Origin: Morchella semilibera
Lineage: Eukaryota > Ascomycota > Pezizomycetes > Pezizales > Morchellaceae
Reading direction: 5' to 3'
Assembly: GCA_009192285.1 (NCBI GenBank)
Contig: CM018604.1
Location: 4,125,746-4,189,745, forward strand
DNA length: 64,000 nucleotides
Shown here: piece after piece, positions 1-12,369 of the stretch
Position numbering within the stretch: the first letter of the stretch is position 1
How the letters are laid out: every line of letters starts with the position of its first letter
Program-made: the position numbers and the translations under genes
Notes under the pieces: generated by a model
Databases searched by the model: none
What the model was told of the DNA's origin: nothing
Seen by the model: only the letters and a program-made list of their open reading frames with translations

Positions 1-245
1 TTACGATCCCTTGCCTCAGACTCCATCGACCATCACCTAGTTCCCCTCAGTCAAGACCACCTTAAATAGCAAGAACCAGCCGTTTGCAATTGGATACCTT
101 CCCAAATACTGCCGATCTTCTCCGCGGCGACGACTCCCCTAGCCTAGTGCCGGGTGACGGTCTTCCCAGGGGTTGAGATGGCCGCAGGGGTGGAGATTGT
201 GGGGAAGACCCCTGGGACCTCAAGTTCCCCGGTCTCCTCGACTCC

Positions 246-2362
246 ATGAGCAGCATCGAGAACGAGCAGCATGACGACGAGCATTACTTTCGCGACATGT
301 TGAACTCAAAGATGTTCCAGAGTTTCTCGAGTTTTACAACGGTTTAGACGAATCACTACAAAATAAGGTGGCCAATTTCATGGACGGGAAGAGCGCCGAC
401 GAGGTTACAGGGGGCGACTTTATTCCCCCGGTGGGGACAGCGGCGCCGCTCGAGTGTTGCTGATGTTTGTAAACCCTTGCTAATTCAAAGGGTCCGGTGG
501 ATCACGGTCGGTGGGGGGCATGAAGGTGATGCGGATGGATCCTGATACGCAGAAAGTGGGAGTAAGTTTAGTAACTTCATTATCTTTAGAGCACATCTGA
601 ACTCTATCTCTAGATTTACAGTAACCTCGAATTTAAGAACTGGGGCGACACTATCAACAACACTCCGTGCACCACAGTCATCGCTGAGACTTTCAAAGCC
701 GTGGAAGGGGTTATGAAGGTAGCAAAGGCGAATAACAAACGTGTCCGATGCGCTGGATTCCGACACACCTGGTCCAACATGTACTCCGATACTGGAGATA
801 TACTTGTCTCTTTGCTCAGCCTCGCTATTGCGACAGGTGATTCTAAGGTGATCACCGCCAACGCTATCGATGGGCCGAAGACAGAGTTTAATCAAATTAA
901 AATACCACCGGATTACATGGCTGCTTCGAATGGTGATAAGATGTTAGTACGTGTTGGGGCCGCTGTCAGTAACGAAGCGTTCCGGAGGTGGTCCTTGAAG
1001 AACAACTGGACGCCGCCCCTTAATGTAATCATGGTGGAGTACGTATTACAATCAAAGTGGCTCTAGATGAATAATGTTCTAACATCTAGTTAAACAGAAT
1101 CACTGCAGCTGGTGCCATTGCCCCAATCTGCCACGGTGCCGGAATTACACACAACACTCTGAGCGACCTTGTTTGATGTATTGAGTATGTCGATGTAAAT
1201 GGCCTGGGAACAGCCAAGCAATTTCCAATCCTGATCAGCTCAAAGCCGCTGCTGGGGCGTTTGGTCTTTTAGGTATTTGGTCATTTAACATTTATAAGCC
1301 CTTCCTCACACATGAGCTGATATCCCAAAGGAATTGTCACTCATATTACTCTCGAGCTTGACAAAATGACCTACGCAAATCTCGAACCCGCGAAAGTGGC
1401 AATGCAATCTGCCATTCCTCCGCCGGCAAATTACAATATGCCGCAAGGTATGGGATATAATCTGTCGGAAGCAGAGAGAAAGGCCGCAGAATCTGCCTTT
1501 ATCATGAAGGCAAAGTCCTACTACTCTGAATGGTTCTGGTACGCGTACAACAGCCGTTTCTGGATCAACTGCCGGTATGTTGCGTATCTTGAATTTTCAT
1601 AATGCCACCCCGATTTCTATTCAGCGGGAAGCTCAAGACACAACTCGTCAATGCCCTCCATTTCAGGCGCGGGGTACTGCTCCTCTTGATACAAATCCTC
1701 AATATATACTAACTAATGCCAATAAGATTCAAAACTTCCATGTCCGATGTGTCGAGTTCAACATTCCCATTCCCCAATCCGCCAATGACCCCAAAGAACC
1801 CGATTGGAGTGTTGTACAGCGCGCCTGGTGGGATGCGCTGACGCTCGCACAGCAGAACAAGGAACAAACCGGCGCGCTCCGCATGGTCCTTGAGCTCCCC
1901 ATTATCCGTTCCAGCGAAATCATCATGGCCCCGCAGGCGGGTAATAAATGGACAGCAAGCATTGAGGTTATTAGCAACCTCGCAGCTGGGGAAGACGGTA
2001 GTTGGTCGGGCTTTGTCCAGAGGCTCGCAGATCGCTGGACTAGCTATAAATCATCTGATGCCACACCACTCAATGTGAGGCCGCACTGGGCTAAGGAATG
2101 GTAGGTGACCTCGTTGCATTCTACTGAATATATGATGGGTTGCGTATAGACCGCGTTGCTAACTCAGCTGTTTGATTACAGGGAGAATATTAAAGTCGGC
2201 GGTGTGGAAATGAAGCAGCACCTCAAGAAGGTGGCTTACGAAACCCAAATCCCCAAGTTCAATGAAGTCCTGAGTGCGGTTGGTGCTAAACAAGGATGGA
2301 CCCTTGATGACCTGCGCGCCAGATTTTCTAATACCCTCCTGGAATACCTGTACTTTGAGTAG
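246..2362 (+). pseudogene. FAD-linked oxidoreductase (D-arabinono-1,4-lactone oxidase-like), decayed
   Basis: Conceptual splicing gives pieces of a PCMH-type FAD oxidase. An N-terminal piece lies around 246-465, followed by segments at about 520-561, 614-1038, 1098-1272, 1331-1574, 1625-1673, 1727-2100 and 2182-2362, joined by introns with standard GT..AG ends. Family hallmarks are visible: an RCAGFRHTW-like FAD-domain motif (exon at 614), an APICHGAG-type motif (from 1098), a YYSEWFW segment near 1530, NALHFRRG followed by IQNFHV across an intron at 1674-1726, and an RPHWAKEW end motif near 2080. It is broken: there is an in-frame TGA at 1174-1176, a frame change near 1213-1230, a frame change in the 5' piece near 300-320, and a stretch normally found between the YYSEWFW and NALHFRRG regions is missing. 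If intact it would oxidise a sugar lactone using FAD. The family is clear, the exact substrate is not. Confidence 0.75.
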
Positions 2363-3639
2363 ACTAATGTCTCTCCATTTGTTTTTTGAAACCTGGTAGC
2401 TCATGTATGAATCCAGACGGGCAATTGAATTCACATAGTGCAAAGCTACCCCTGATAGCGGAGTATTTCCGTTAGCATGATATATGTGACAATTCCCTAG
2501 CTCGACTGGGGCAATAATATCTTTATTCCTTTTATACTATGCTTAACCTACCCCGGAAACCCCGGCTTCGATTTCTCGTCCCCTACGGGTTTATGCCCAG
2601 GAGCTTGGCCTGCCTTCTTATTTCGGGGTTTGCAGCGGATATAAATCAATCCGTCAACTACTTAGCCTGTTCAAAGCCGCGTCATGTGAGAGTCTTAGAT
2701 GGTAAAAAAACCAACTGATCGCGCGCTGTGATGAAAGGGTTCAGGCCTAGGGATGACAAGGAGAAGGTGTACTAATGTGCGGGTCTATATTGATACCTCA
2801 TACATGCAGATGTCCGGGTCTATAGAGTACGTGACCACATTTTTGATATATAATTTCACATAGAATCATATATATTGACAAGCTGTTCACACAGTATGCT
2901 ATTGCAAGAGAACACTAGTCCTGGAGGTTAGCCGAGCGGACTCGGGTTGATGTATTGATTTATTTGCTGCCGGGCCGACTCGGTGCTCATTAAAGGACAG
3001 GGTCACAGAGATACCGAATGACGCCTTGGTCAGATGGAGGTCACAAATATTTATGTACGTGTAGTCAGTAATTCTACCGATCCCCTCAAGACATTGGCAG
3101 GGGGTATGTCGCAGACACCAGATATCACTCGAATTTCACCCACAACTAGCAATTATGTAGGCTGTTGTTGGAGATACATACATGTATATATCTAACTAGA
3201 CTCGTAAGAGAGGTATCCCATAGTATCCATGCTCCAGGTTCAAAGGCCATTGCACGCAAGCCACATGTACGGCCCGCCACAGCACGCCCAATATGTAATT
3301 CAAAGGCTCCATATCCTCGCTAATCAGGTCTGCAAAGAGCCCTTGGAGTCGATCATAATGTATCTCTAGGGGTGGTTACATGTAGGTACATGTAATTTCG
3401 TTCTACCTCAGGTTATGCACACAGTCCGCCGAGAAACCAGCATCAGCGTGCATCCGGGCCGGCCGAGCGCGGAAGTACGGACATATGAATTTATGTGCTC
3501 TAGCGGGAGATAAAATTTAGGCTCTTGCACAAGTTTAAGGACAGCAGCTACTGCAGGTACCGACGTAATCGAAGAACTTAAATATTTATTTACTATGACA
3601 TGTGGACGGTACTTGGCGATTTACCTTAAGAAACACTAT

Positions 3640-3730
3640 TGTCGGGGGTGACCGGAAATCTTCGTTGCAACCAAAATTTGTATGAGGATATTTGCTTGGT
3701 TGCAAGGCTGATTTCCGGTTATTTTTGACA
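3640..3730. repeat. 91-bp inverted-repeat (MITE-like) hairpin
   Basis: The left arm begins TGTC and contains ACCGGAAATC then TTGCAACCAA. The right arm contains TTGGTTGCAA then GATTTCCGGT and ends GACA. The arms pair over most of their ~35 nt around a short centre. It looks like a small non-autonomous DNA element, but a clean target duplication is not visible. Confidence 0.55.
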
Positions 3731-4149
3731 CCTCAAAATACGTAGTACTATAGTACCAATGTCAACGCCTCAGACCGTCCAGTCTCAGCCTGGACGCGAC
3801 TGAATTATGACCAGATGGACGGTCTACTTACTTTACACTAGTCTATGGGACTCTTGCGGTCTGACTATGGATTGCATGAGGGCCCGTTGGGTGTTGCCTA
3901 AGTTGTTGAGGTGGCTCCAACCTAGAGTTCATAGACAATATGTATCACCATACTCAAAGAGAATTAAATCAATATCAAAATAATTCCAAATCATACTCTT
4001 CAACCTCCATGTGGATGGATCTTCATTTAGTTACTATAAACATCATAATAAACAAGACCACTATACTCCTTTAGCTTTTAGGCCATTATGCAGTCCATAT
4101 TCCGCCCAGTCCGTCCAAAAGGAAGGTTGACGGACTGGCTTGGCTGGAA

Positions 4150-4237
4150 AACCGCGGTCGACTGCAGCTCGTGTCTAAGTCCGTCCCAATTTTTGAGCCA
4201 CTCGGCTTGGCACAGTCGACTGCAATCGACCACGGTT
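4150..4237. repeat. short inverted-repeat element
   Basis: AACCGCGGTCGACTGCAG at 4150-4167 is matched in inverted orientation at 4220-4237 with two differences, around a 52-nt spacer that itself repeats the CAGTCGACTG motif. No target duplication was seen. Confidence 0.45.
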
Positions 4238-5799
4238 AGTGCGTACCATAAAGTACTTACAAGTTACAGCCCCATCGCATAGCGCCCCCACGATCACGGA
4301 GCAGAGACCGAATACGAGGGATTAAGAGATACAACAGTTCAGTAGGAGTAAGATTCGTATATAACCTGGCTAAACAGCCATGCCCCGGTGAGAAATTTCA
4401 ATCTCAGCGCCAAGCAAGTACGAGGGTGTTTACCAACAGCCGTGCCAAGCCAGGCTCTGGATGAGTCGTTCTCCGCAAGATCTGTAGTGGCAACCTTCGT
4501 CAGCAATGCGCGTGTCGAATAAGCATAGAGATCGACCAACTAGCCCAGGGTAAGGGAATTTATTTTAGCAATTAAGTGAACCCCTACCCATGCCAGCCAA
4601 TCGGTTTTGTAGAGATCAATTAGATCGAGCACCTAGTTCCGGGCCTCCTCATTGGCTCTTTACGCGTAGAAAATTAAGCTTACTTACATCGCTGATCATG
4701 AACCAATATAGATAGGTACCAGTCTCGCTTTCGACAGAGCATGGGATGGGACGGTAGTTACGCCTCTAATAGGAGCATTATATATAATTTTGCCCGATCT
4801 TCCTGTCACATCTTCGCTGGGAGTACTTAATCTTGCATATTTTTCTAATTCCTCTCAAAGGTTTGTGTGATGATATAAACATAACCTACGAAGAAGCTCG
4901 TTTAGTGTATTGTTGATTGATTCTGAAACATCGACATCTATAGCTTTGAGCTAATTGGCTCGATGGTTTATTACATGTACCTACTGTCTGTCCTACATAG
5001 ATATCTCACCGGAGGGTCACATGCATGTACCTATGTCATTCGGTTCCTGACGGAGAATATCATCAATCTCTAGCTCATTGTGCACTTTATTTACCGGAGG
5101 AGCTTATGTTGTGCGATTCATTGGCGGTCGTAGTTTGCCGCTCATGATTAGCAGATCTAGAGGGGCCGGGCTTGACGAATTACGGCCCATCTTAGTAAAT
5201 AAGCCACCAAAAAGTGCATAAACTGTTTAGTGGCAAGCACATGCATGTAAAAATTTGTCCCGACAACTACTGCAAACTTGAGACCCTGTGAGAACCACGC
5301 AGTATCTACCGCCCAATAACTGCACTGTAGAAAGCAACGTTCCAACGTACTCTCCTTGAGGTTGTTCAAAGGGACTTTGTCTGCAGCAATTGGCAAGGGT
5401 ATTCTTGTATTGAATGCAAGCAGACGTACGGTATTTTTAAAACTAGGATGATTAGTACTTACGGACATTTCGGCAATGCCTTCGCTCAACAGATATACGG
5501 ATAGAGAGGCGTAGTAGAGCGTGATCTTATAAATACAAATAGTAATCAAATGTATGTAATCTTATTCAACCAATACATTTTTGTGTTCTAAGCATGGCTG
5601 AACACCCGGCCCCTCTAATCTCCTATAGGCTTCTATCTGAATTCTTTGTGTATTTAAACCCCCTTCCTTCCCCCCAATTCTACTCTCATCCCACAGCACT
5701 TCATCCTCCTCCGGTAGCAATACATCCACAAAATACTCCGCTCCTCAATTCAATTCCTTCTCAAAGCCTAAACTTTACCAACAAATACCAATCATAATC

Positions 5800-6172
5800 A
5801 TGGTTTCCTTCAGCACCCTCATCCTCATTCCCACCATCTTCCTTGGCTCGTAAGATACCTCTTAAATTAGTGCCTAATACCTAATAGCCACTAATTCACT
5901 CTATAGCGCCCTTGCCGGAATGAACTGCAAATGCCAAGATTCCCGCGGACAGTTCAACGAAGCCACTCGTACCTGCTGCTCAAGGCAGAGCAACCCCTTG
6001 ACCTATTACCCCGGGCCAAACAACCAGGTAACCAACTCTCCCCTATAACACTCTGTAGTTTGTGACTGACGAAAAGGTCCAGTGTGCGAATCCTGCAAAC
6101 GGGATTGACAGCGGCGCTTTTGAGGCCTGTTGCAAGAGCTTGGGAGTTGGCGCTGCTTACTGCTGGGTTTAA
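5800..6172 (+). CDS. small secreted cysteine-rich protein (88 aa), candidate effector
   Basis: A three-exon gene, 5800-5849, 5907-6027 and 6077-6172, with introns of 57 and 49 nt that begin GTAAGA and GTAACC and end TATAG and AAAAG. The reading frame is maintained (phase 2, then phase 0) to a TAA. The product has a 20-residue signal peptide (MVSFSTLILIPTIFLGSALA, cleavage after ALA). The mature chain has eight cysteines arranged C-x-C, CC, C, CC, C, with an IDSGAFEACCKSLGVG-like segment near the end. Such proteins are secreted and disulfide-rich; many fungal examples are expressed during host interaction, but no function can be assigned here. The pattern is not the classical hydrophobin spacing, because the first two Cys are adjacent (CKC) before the first CC. 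It lies alone in gene-poor repeat-rich DNA, the usual setting for such genes. Confidence 0.85.
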
Positions 6173-7656
6173 ACGAGCTTGAGGCACATGTGATTTCTGT
6201 GATTGGCCAGGTGATGGTAGGGTATCTAGGGTATACGGGGGGGAATATGGGCCTGTGAGCGTTGATATATATCTAGCTATGTGATACAATACATATTCTT
6301 TTTTGTTCTCGAAAGATATTCTCAGTGAGGTTTATGTTTGAAGACTAGTCTTAAGGTTTCATTTACCGGCTCTTGAACAGTACCCGAAAGGAATTTCGAG
6401 GATTGAGACTGTTCTCGGCGGTAAGTAAGAGTATCCAGGTCGGGAATACGATAATATACAACATTCGAAATGAGGCGGCTAGAGGGCCTGAAGGCCAGGC
6501 CAAGCTACAAACGGAGCAGCCTGCTCAGCGAAACATCCTACCTCAATCTCTTTACCGTATGAGCGGTGGTAATTGAATGACTCTTTATAAGGAAAGGGGC
6601 CCGATGGTTGTAGCGGGGAAGCGGGGTCACCGGAATAGAGTCGAAACCCTCTTCCTCAATCCAAATTCCATCAGTCGGGTTAATCTCGGTCCTTTCCAGC
6701 TTCCCATGGCGCAGAGAGTAACACAAACACATACATCTCCTCTCCGAGATCCCGGGAGAACGCCCGCACGACAGGGCACTAAGAACCCCCTTATGTACCA
6801 ACAAAACTAGGGGTATCGTTCCCGGTGGTTTCCAATTAATTCAGTTATATAGGGGCACCATTGTTACCGACTACTACAGCTCCCGCTTATCTCAACAATT
6901 TCGGAAGCCAAAAATGCACAAATGATGGGATTCGAAGTTATGGGGACTCGGGAATGCGCCCTAGTCAGTTGTTAGTATCAGAGGTAGGTCATGTCAAAGA
7001 TGCCTAGGAAGAGTCTAGCCAATGAACCAAATTATAGAACAATTAGTAAATTGAACATGTTACCGATGTGCATGAACCATGTGTGCATGCATGGAGTATC
7101 AAGTGAACTATATGGGTATTCGAGTGATATGATATGATAAAAGTCCAGAAACCCTAACCCTCACACCCGGGCCACTTGCTTTATTGGGATAGGTGTGCAC
7201 AGCCAAGAAGTGTTTGAAGACAGGTTCGTTGACGTTTTCCCTTCCGGCTCTAGCCGCCTCCGACCCTTTCTTCTTAGTACCGGCCGCGGGGCTTGAACAG
7301 TAACCTGAGTTTTCACAGTAAATCTTTGGGTTTTAACAAACGGAAACTACTCCTCCCACCCAGGCCAAGCTTTTATAATTTACGTACTAATGATTGCTAC
7401 TCGTTTGCTACTCGTAAGCCTTACTTATAGTCCATGCCACCCGGTTTTAGCTAGAGTTGTCTGATTTTAGTGAGCCGGTTGTGCTGCAAGCTCAAGTCTC
7501 TGGCTATCGCGAGAGACAATACTTAAATTCACCGCAAGATCACATATACATATCAATAACTGGAGAATTGTAGGCTGGCTGTAATAGGAAGGTGCTGTTG
7601 CAGGGTTCTTGACAGGGGTTTCTCTGGAAGCTAGTTAAGCGCTGGTGTTTAAATCT

Positions 7657-7753
7657 GGTACTAAATATATTAAGAGGTGGTGGAGATAGCGTTGGTAACA
7701 GAAATCCCCATACAAATTTGTGTGAGGTTGACACTCTTCTAGGTCTGACACGG
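7657..7753 (-). repeat. partial MITE copy, family shared with 22890-23117
   Basis: Read on the minus strand, the copy starts after TA with CCGTGTCAGACCTAGAAG, then continues through a CACACAAATTTGTATGGGGA core and a CTATCTCCACCACCTCTTAA segment. The same order occurs on the plus strand at 22890-22990. Only one inverted end can be recognised, so this copy looks truncated. Confidence 0.6.
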
Positions 7754-9119
7754 TACAGGGCCTAAAACGTTATGTTTGTTGAGAAAAAGCCCTCGGCTGG
7801 GACCGTTGTTTAAATAATAATCAGAATCAGAATCAGAACTGTGTTGACAATGACAAACAATGGTCGGGCCAAGATACGCAGTCTAAAGATGTAGTTGGCC
7901 CAGCCAAGAGATATGCTTACTAATCCACGGATCAGCATGTTTCTTATCTCCAGCGCCCGCTATCATTCACCCTCATCCCGGCACCCATCTCCAGCCCCTT
8001 GTCGCTCACTATAAACACATATCTCCTGTCCGCAAATTGATGCCAGAAATTCAGAATACGTATACTCACTCTCCACTTTTAGCCCTTCAAGCCAGTGGAT
8101 GTATTGGGCAGATTATCGATACGTCGGGTGCGTGTGGTGGTGTTTGATCTCGAAATCAGCGTCGGTGTAGCGCCTTCTCTACGTATTTCAAGCCATTCTG
8201 ATTAGATACAAAATCCCCCCCCCCACACATATGTCCGACCCCAAAACTAAAATATGTCTCTCACATGCATTACAGCTACATTGCAATAACTAACCCCTAA
8301 CTCTCCAACGGTCAATTAAGCCCATATGATACCAATCAATGCTGGCAATTGCCAATACTGATACCCAACCTCATCATGTAGGGCTCCATAGAGTCCCCCA
8401 TTTCCCCCCACGAGGTTCTCGACGTTCGGCAACTACTGACTGATATTACCACTCTCGCTAATCTAAAAACTCCTTACTCTTACATAGACGAAGGTCTTGA
8501 CCTTCTGGGCCATCACATCACTACCAACATGTTTATATGCAGGGGTCCTTTTCTAATCCAGCTACATATGTAGCCCCTAGGTATCCCTTTGTTGCGGTTA
8601 TAAATATATACATCTGTCATTATATAATTTACGTAGCATGAAGTAAAAGGGGCCTGGGGTATACTAGATTCTCGCATTGCATACACGCCCATATGTCCGT
8701 AGTAGGCTAGTCATCCGCGGCGGGGTTACATATGTAACTTAATAATGCAATAAACGTAATGCGAGGTACGCGGATGTCCGTATAGAGATTAATTTATTAA
8801 GTTACCCATTGAATTACCACATATAGACTTGCCCTAAGCCGTAGCTACTGCCCTAAGATCTAACTCATGTAATATAGCTCTACATACTATGTCGTATTCC
8901 AAACCTATAGCTAGGAACGGAACACATCGTGGCGATGCCCTTTACCACTTGGACCGTACCCAACCACTGTAAAGTATCAGCGGATCTAGAGACAGTTATA
9001 ACGTCTCATTGTGTATATCGCAGATAGGGCCTAAACTGAAATTCAACCTCAACGGAGATACTTAGATGTGTACTATAGTCGGGGGGCTAACGGAATTTAT
9101 ATCTGCCTTCACCACAGGG

Positions 9120-9185
9120 CACTCGATCGAGTGATAATCTGTGATTATCACTTAGTAGGCGCTCACTAAGCGACTTAAGCTTAAG
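9120..9185. repeat. cluster of consecutive palindromes
   Basis: Within 66 bases there are CACTCGATCGAGTG (9120-9133, perfect 14-bp palindrome), GTGATAATC-TGT-GATTATCAC (9131-9151, 9-bp stem), CTTAGT/ACTAAG (9151-9156 and 9165-9170) and CTTAAGCTTAAG (9174-9185, perfect 12-bp palindrome). The role is unknown. It is not associated with a visible gene. Confidence 0.6.
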
Positions 9186-11354
9186 GTCTACAACGCTTTA
9201 AAACTAATGCATGCTAGTTCAGAATACTGGGTGTCAGTTTGGATCGGGGTGAGGTGCTTTTGGCGACTTGCTTTGCCTTAGTCTCCGTTGTATTGATATA
9301 TCGATCGACCTTGTTGTTTAAATGGAGCTCCAGTGGCCACAAGTGTTACATTACGATTACACCGAACCTAAACCTCAAGAAGCTCTGTCTATGACAATAT
9401 ATCATGTTGTGGTGTCCGCTAAGTAGCGTTCACCCCCGAGGAACTTGTTCAATGAAGCGAGTGACCTTAACGAGGAGTAATATCTTACTAATATAATCAA
9501 AACGTTCAATTGCCGTCTTTTATTGCAACCAGCTGGTAATTTTTACCCGCAAGCTCCAGCACCGAACTTTAAAGCGAAAAATATCTTATTTCACTTCCAA
9601 AAGCTATTCATGGCAGGTTGGCCCCCCTCTGAGCACAGCAGCAAGTATACTCACAACATGTATTGAAACGTAACAGACAAAAGCCATCCAAGTGGATATA
9701 AGGAGTATAAATATACTCAGGACCCAGGTTGGACAGAGACTCAACAGGTAACAGATGTAAGACATATCTGATATTGGGCCGTGGAAGGACCAGATGGCCA
9801 GGTATGAAAATGTGTTTTTTGGCATGGAGTTGAAATAATGTGGAATTTTTAAAAATGTAGGGCGAATGGTGAGTAGGATTGGTATTCTTGATTTGCGATA
9901 TCAACACCAATGGTTATTGAGTTGTTTTTATATAATAGTTCTCAAAATTGCGGCTCTTGAAACTCGTGGTTAGTAGATATTTCAAAGGTACGCTATACGA
10001 GCTTTGGCTTTTTCATCCAAGCAGGGACATTTTATAGGCCTTCATCTAGTAGACAAACATTGTCATACCTCTAGGATAGTTATAAAAAGGGGTATATATC
10101 TCCCCCGGGTTTCGTGGAGATTCTGGCCACCGTGCCTATCCACACTAGCTAGTAAGGGTACTTAGGTAGGGCAAAGGGGGCTTGGCGATGAGTAGCTTGG
10201 ATATTCGATCCACATTAGTCCCAAAGAATACTGCTCAGATAACGGTATTGAATAATCGACTAGCTAGTTTGTCCATCAGTTTATAGGCGTCAAGCGCACA
10301 ATAATCCTTTTCGGAGAGAACGTTAACTCGTTAGTAAACCTCATAGTTATTCCTACTAACCTTCGTAAAGTCACCTCGAGTTCGCGAAATAGCTATTTAT
10401 GGCTGGTGCCAATTGACTATTGTTGAACTCGTAGGGTAAGGTTTGTTTGTGTCGGGGAAATAGCCGGTCCCCACGGATAGAATGATATCCGGATCAGCTG
10501 GGTAGGATTTTTCCCATATGTTCCTGCACTCTTCTGATGCCTAGAGGATTGAATTGTTATAGCGCAGACCACCACCAACGTATGTAGTTGCGTCGTTCCC
10601 TCCTCCAATGTTTTCTTATATGGTGTGAAGTAGAAGGGTGCAGCTACCGTGAATAAGCCTAGCTGGGTTGATTTAGAGCATGTTAGAGCCGATCGGGGCC
10701 AGGGGGAACTTCCAACCTCTAGGCGTGGGGCAGTAATACTAGTACAATTATTTACATACCTAGGCAGGGCGGTTGTAGCTGATGGTAGCAGTGGCCTGTG
10801 GGCCTTTTGTCCTCGGGTGTTTTTGAAAATGATTTTCGTTATTGTCCTAAACTTTGATATCATATATAGTATTTACTTGCAAGCCTTCGACAGTAGGTCA
10901 AGAGCTATGATTCCACTTTCAAGTGAAACATAATTAGCTTTGGAGACAACACTGGGTGAGGCACGCGTATGGGGCTACATACCCGTATCTGTACCAACTA
11001 CAAGATCAAAAGGTTGTGTATGCTCAGATCGAGTCCTATATGCTCCTCTATTCTCTTTAGGATTAGGAGTTCTGATGCTCCACGTACTCCCCCGCCGTCT
11101 AGGGCAAGCACCCATATATATGCCTGCATAAGGAGGCCTTGTCTGGACTAGCTGGTCTTTATCCTACGGCTTTGAGTAAAATACACGTTCCCGTAAGATT
11201 ATTTCCACCTCTTTAATCTGAGAGCGCTCACCGAAACCCAAGATACAGCCTTCACGGTGCGAATATCTGCAAGGGGGAGTGTGGTCCGGAACTGCTGACA
11301 GACATGGAAAATATGTTTTAAAGCTACTAACCGCTCAGATGTCTTTCAAGCTAC

Positions 11355-11636
11355 CTAATGCCTTTTTGCGATATGAAATGATGTTCTCCGCAGAAGGCCT
11401 CTGAGCACTTTTGTTATGCTGGCATAGGGTTTCATATTGTAAAACTGATCCCTGATCTTTTCTGTTATCCTTAACGCGCATGTCCCTATATCCTCGGTGA
11501 CGGAACCATCATGTTTTCCCACATCATAGTGGACAAACGGGCCACCTGAAATGAGTTCTCCAGTATCGCGGTGCCGTTTCTCATGGACGACATTTTTTAC
11601 AGATACAGATGGCTGATCCTTGTTGAAGTTGACAGG
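11355..11636 (-). pseudogene. unidentified coding relic (about 93 codons)
   Basis: The minus strand is open from just after a TAA at 11637-11639 to a TAG at 11355-11357. It reads as natural protein, with segments such as VVHEKRHRDTGEL, GGPFVHYDVGKHDG and EDIGTCALRITEKIRDQFYN. There is no start codon in the fragment, and adjoining exons could not be built with certainty, so it is probably a remnant of a gene or mobile element. I do not recognise the family. Confidence 0.4.
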
Positions 11637-12355
11637 TTACATGCTGGCGAGTAACCTTCGATTTCGTTCTAGAGCCGGTTGGGACCCATAACTTAACTTA
11701 TTCCTAAGATCAGCATATTGATATATATCTAATCCGCCGACGGAGGGGGGGGGGCTTCCTAGGATAACCCCTACGGAGGCAATTATTCAGGAAACATGAT
11801 GCAAAAATCTTTGAAAATCCATTCACCATAGCCTCACCGGTATTCTCGGTGTTCAGACTGTGTCTTGGCAAGTTCTTTATGTGATCCTCCATGTTCTGTG
11901 GGCTAGTGTTATCCTGACTCGTCGCCTTATAGAGGTCGAAGGGCTTATCAGTAGTGGAAAATTGTGGGAAGGCCAGAGTGAATAGACGCGCCAGATCTTG
12001 GATGCTCTACTATGTCCACGAGCTTAATTGCTCTAGCCTTCGCCGTATGATTGACGCTGTTTATAACCTGCCCTCTTAGCATATTGAATTGAGTATATAC
12101 CTCATTGGAATGCAATTATTGTTTAACGGTATATAATTAACAAACGTGGATAGTCCGGAAGTAATGTAGGATGAAGTCTGTAGTGTGGATCTGACATCCT
12201 GTTCTAGTTGACTTGTTTTCTTTCTCTTGAATACTCTTCAAATGGTCCGAGTTTTCCCATACATCAGTCATCCTATTAGATATGTTAGGGTTAGTTATGC
12301 TCGGTGGGCGCGTTTCAAGCCAATATTAGGGTTTTTGTTGATTGAAGCCTCAAGC

Positions 12356-12369
12356 CCATGCGAGGCCTA
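12356..12369. repeat. target-site duplication, left copy
   Basis: CCATGCGAGGCCTA occurs at 12356-12369 and again at 13002-13015, exactly flanking the LINE fragment between them. Confidence 0.8.

Larger units (their letters stand above)
2363..5799. other. gene-free AT-rich stretch with two hairpin elements
   Basis: I see no supportable gene here. Short open frames (for example around 4339-4539 and 5157-5549, minus) have no family signature or splice pattern. The stretch contains inverted-repeat hairpins at 3640-3730, 3772-3825 and 4150-4237, and scattered TACATGTA-type palindromes. The last 150 bases form a pyrimidine-rich leader before the secreted-protein gene at 5800. Confidence 0.6.
6173..11354. 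other. gene-poor stretch with MITE fragment, palindrome cluster and possible coding relics
   Basis: No complete gene is recognised. Items inside are a minus-strand open frame at 6538-6804 and a paired one at 10417-10863 with natural-looking composition but no family match I recognise; a short plus-strand open segment at about 8389-8577 reading SPHEVLDVRQLLTDITTLAN and continuing to a stop; a partial MITE at 7657-7753; and a palindrome cluster at 9120-9185. The rest appears to be AT-rich non-coding DNA. Confidence 0.5.

Noticed and set aside
10417-10863. 148-codon minus-strand frame
   Set aside because: Composition is plausible, but an overlapping plus-strand frame exists, and no family, splice or promoter signal supports a gene; left as a possible relic only.
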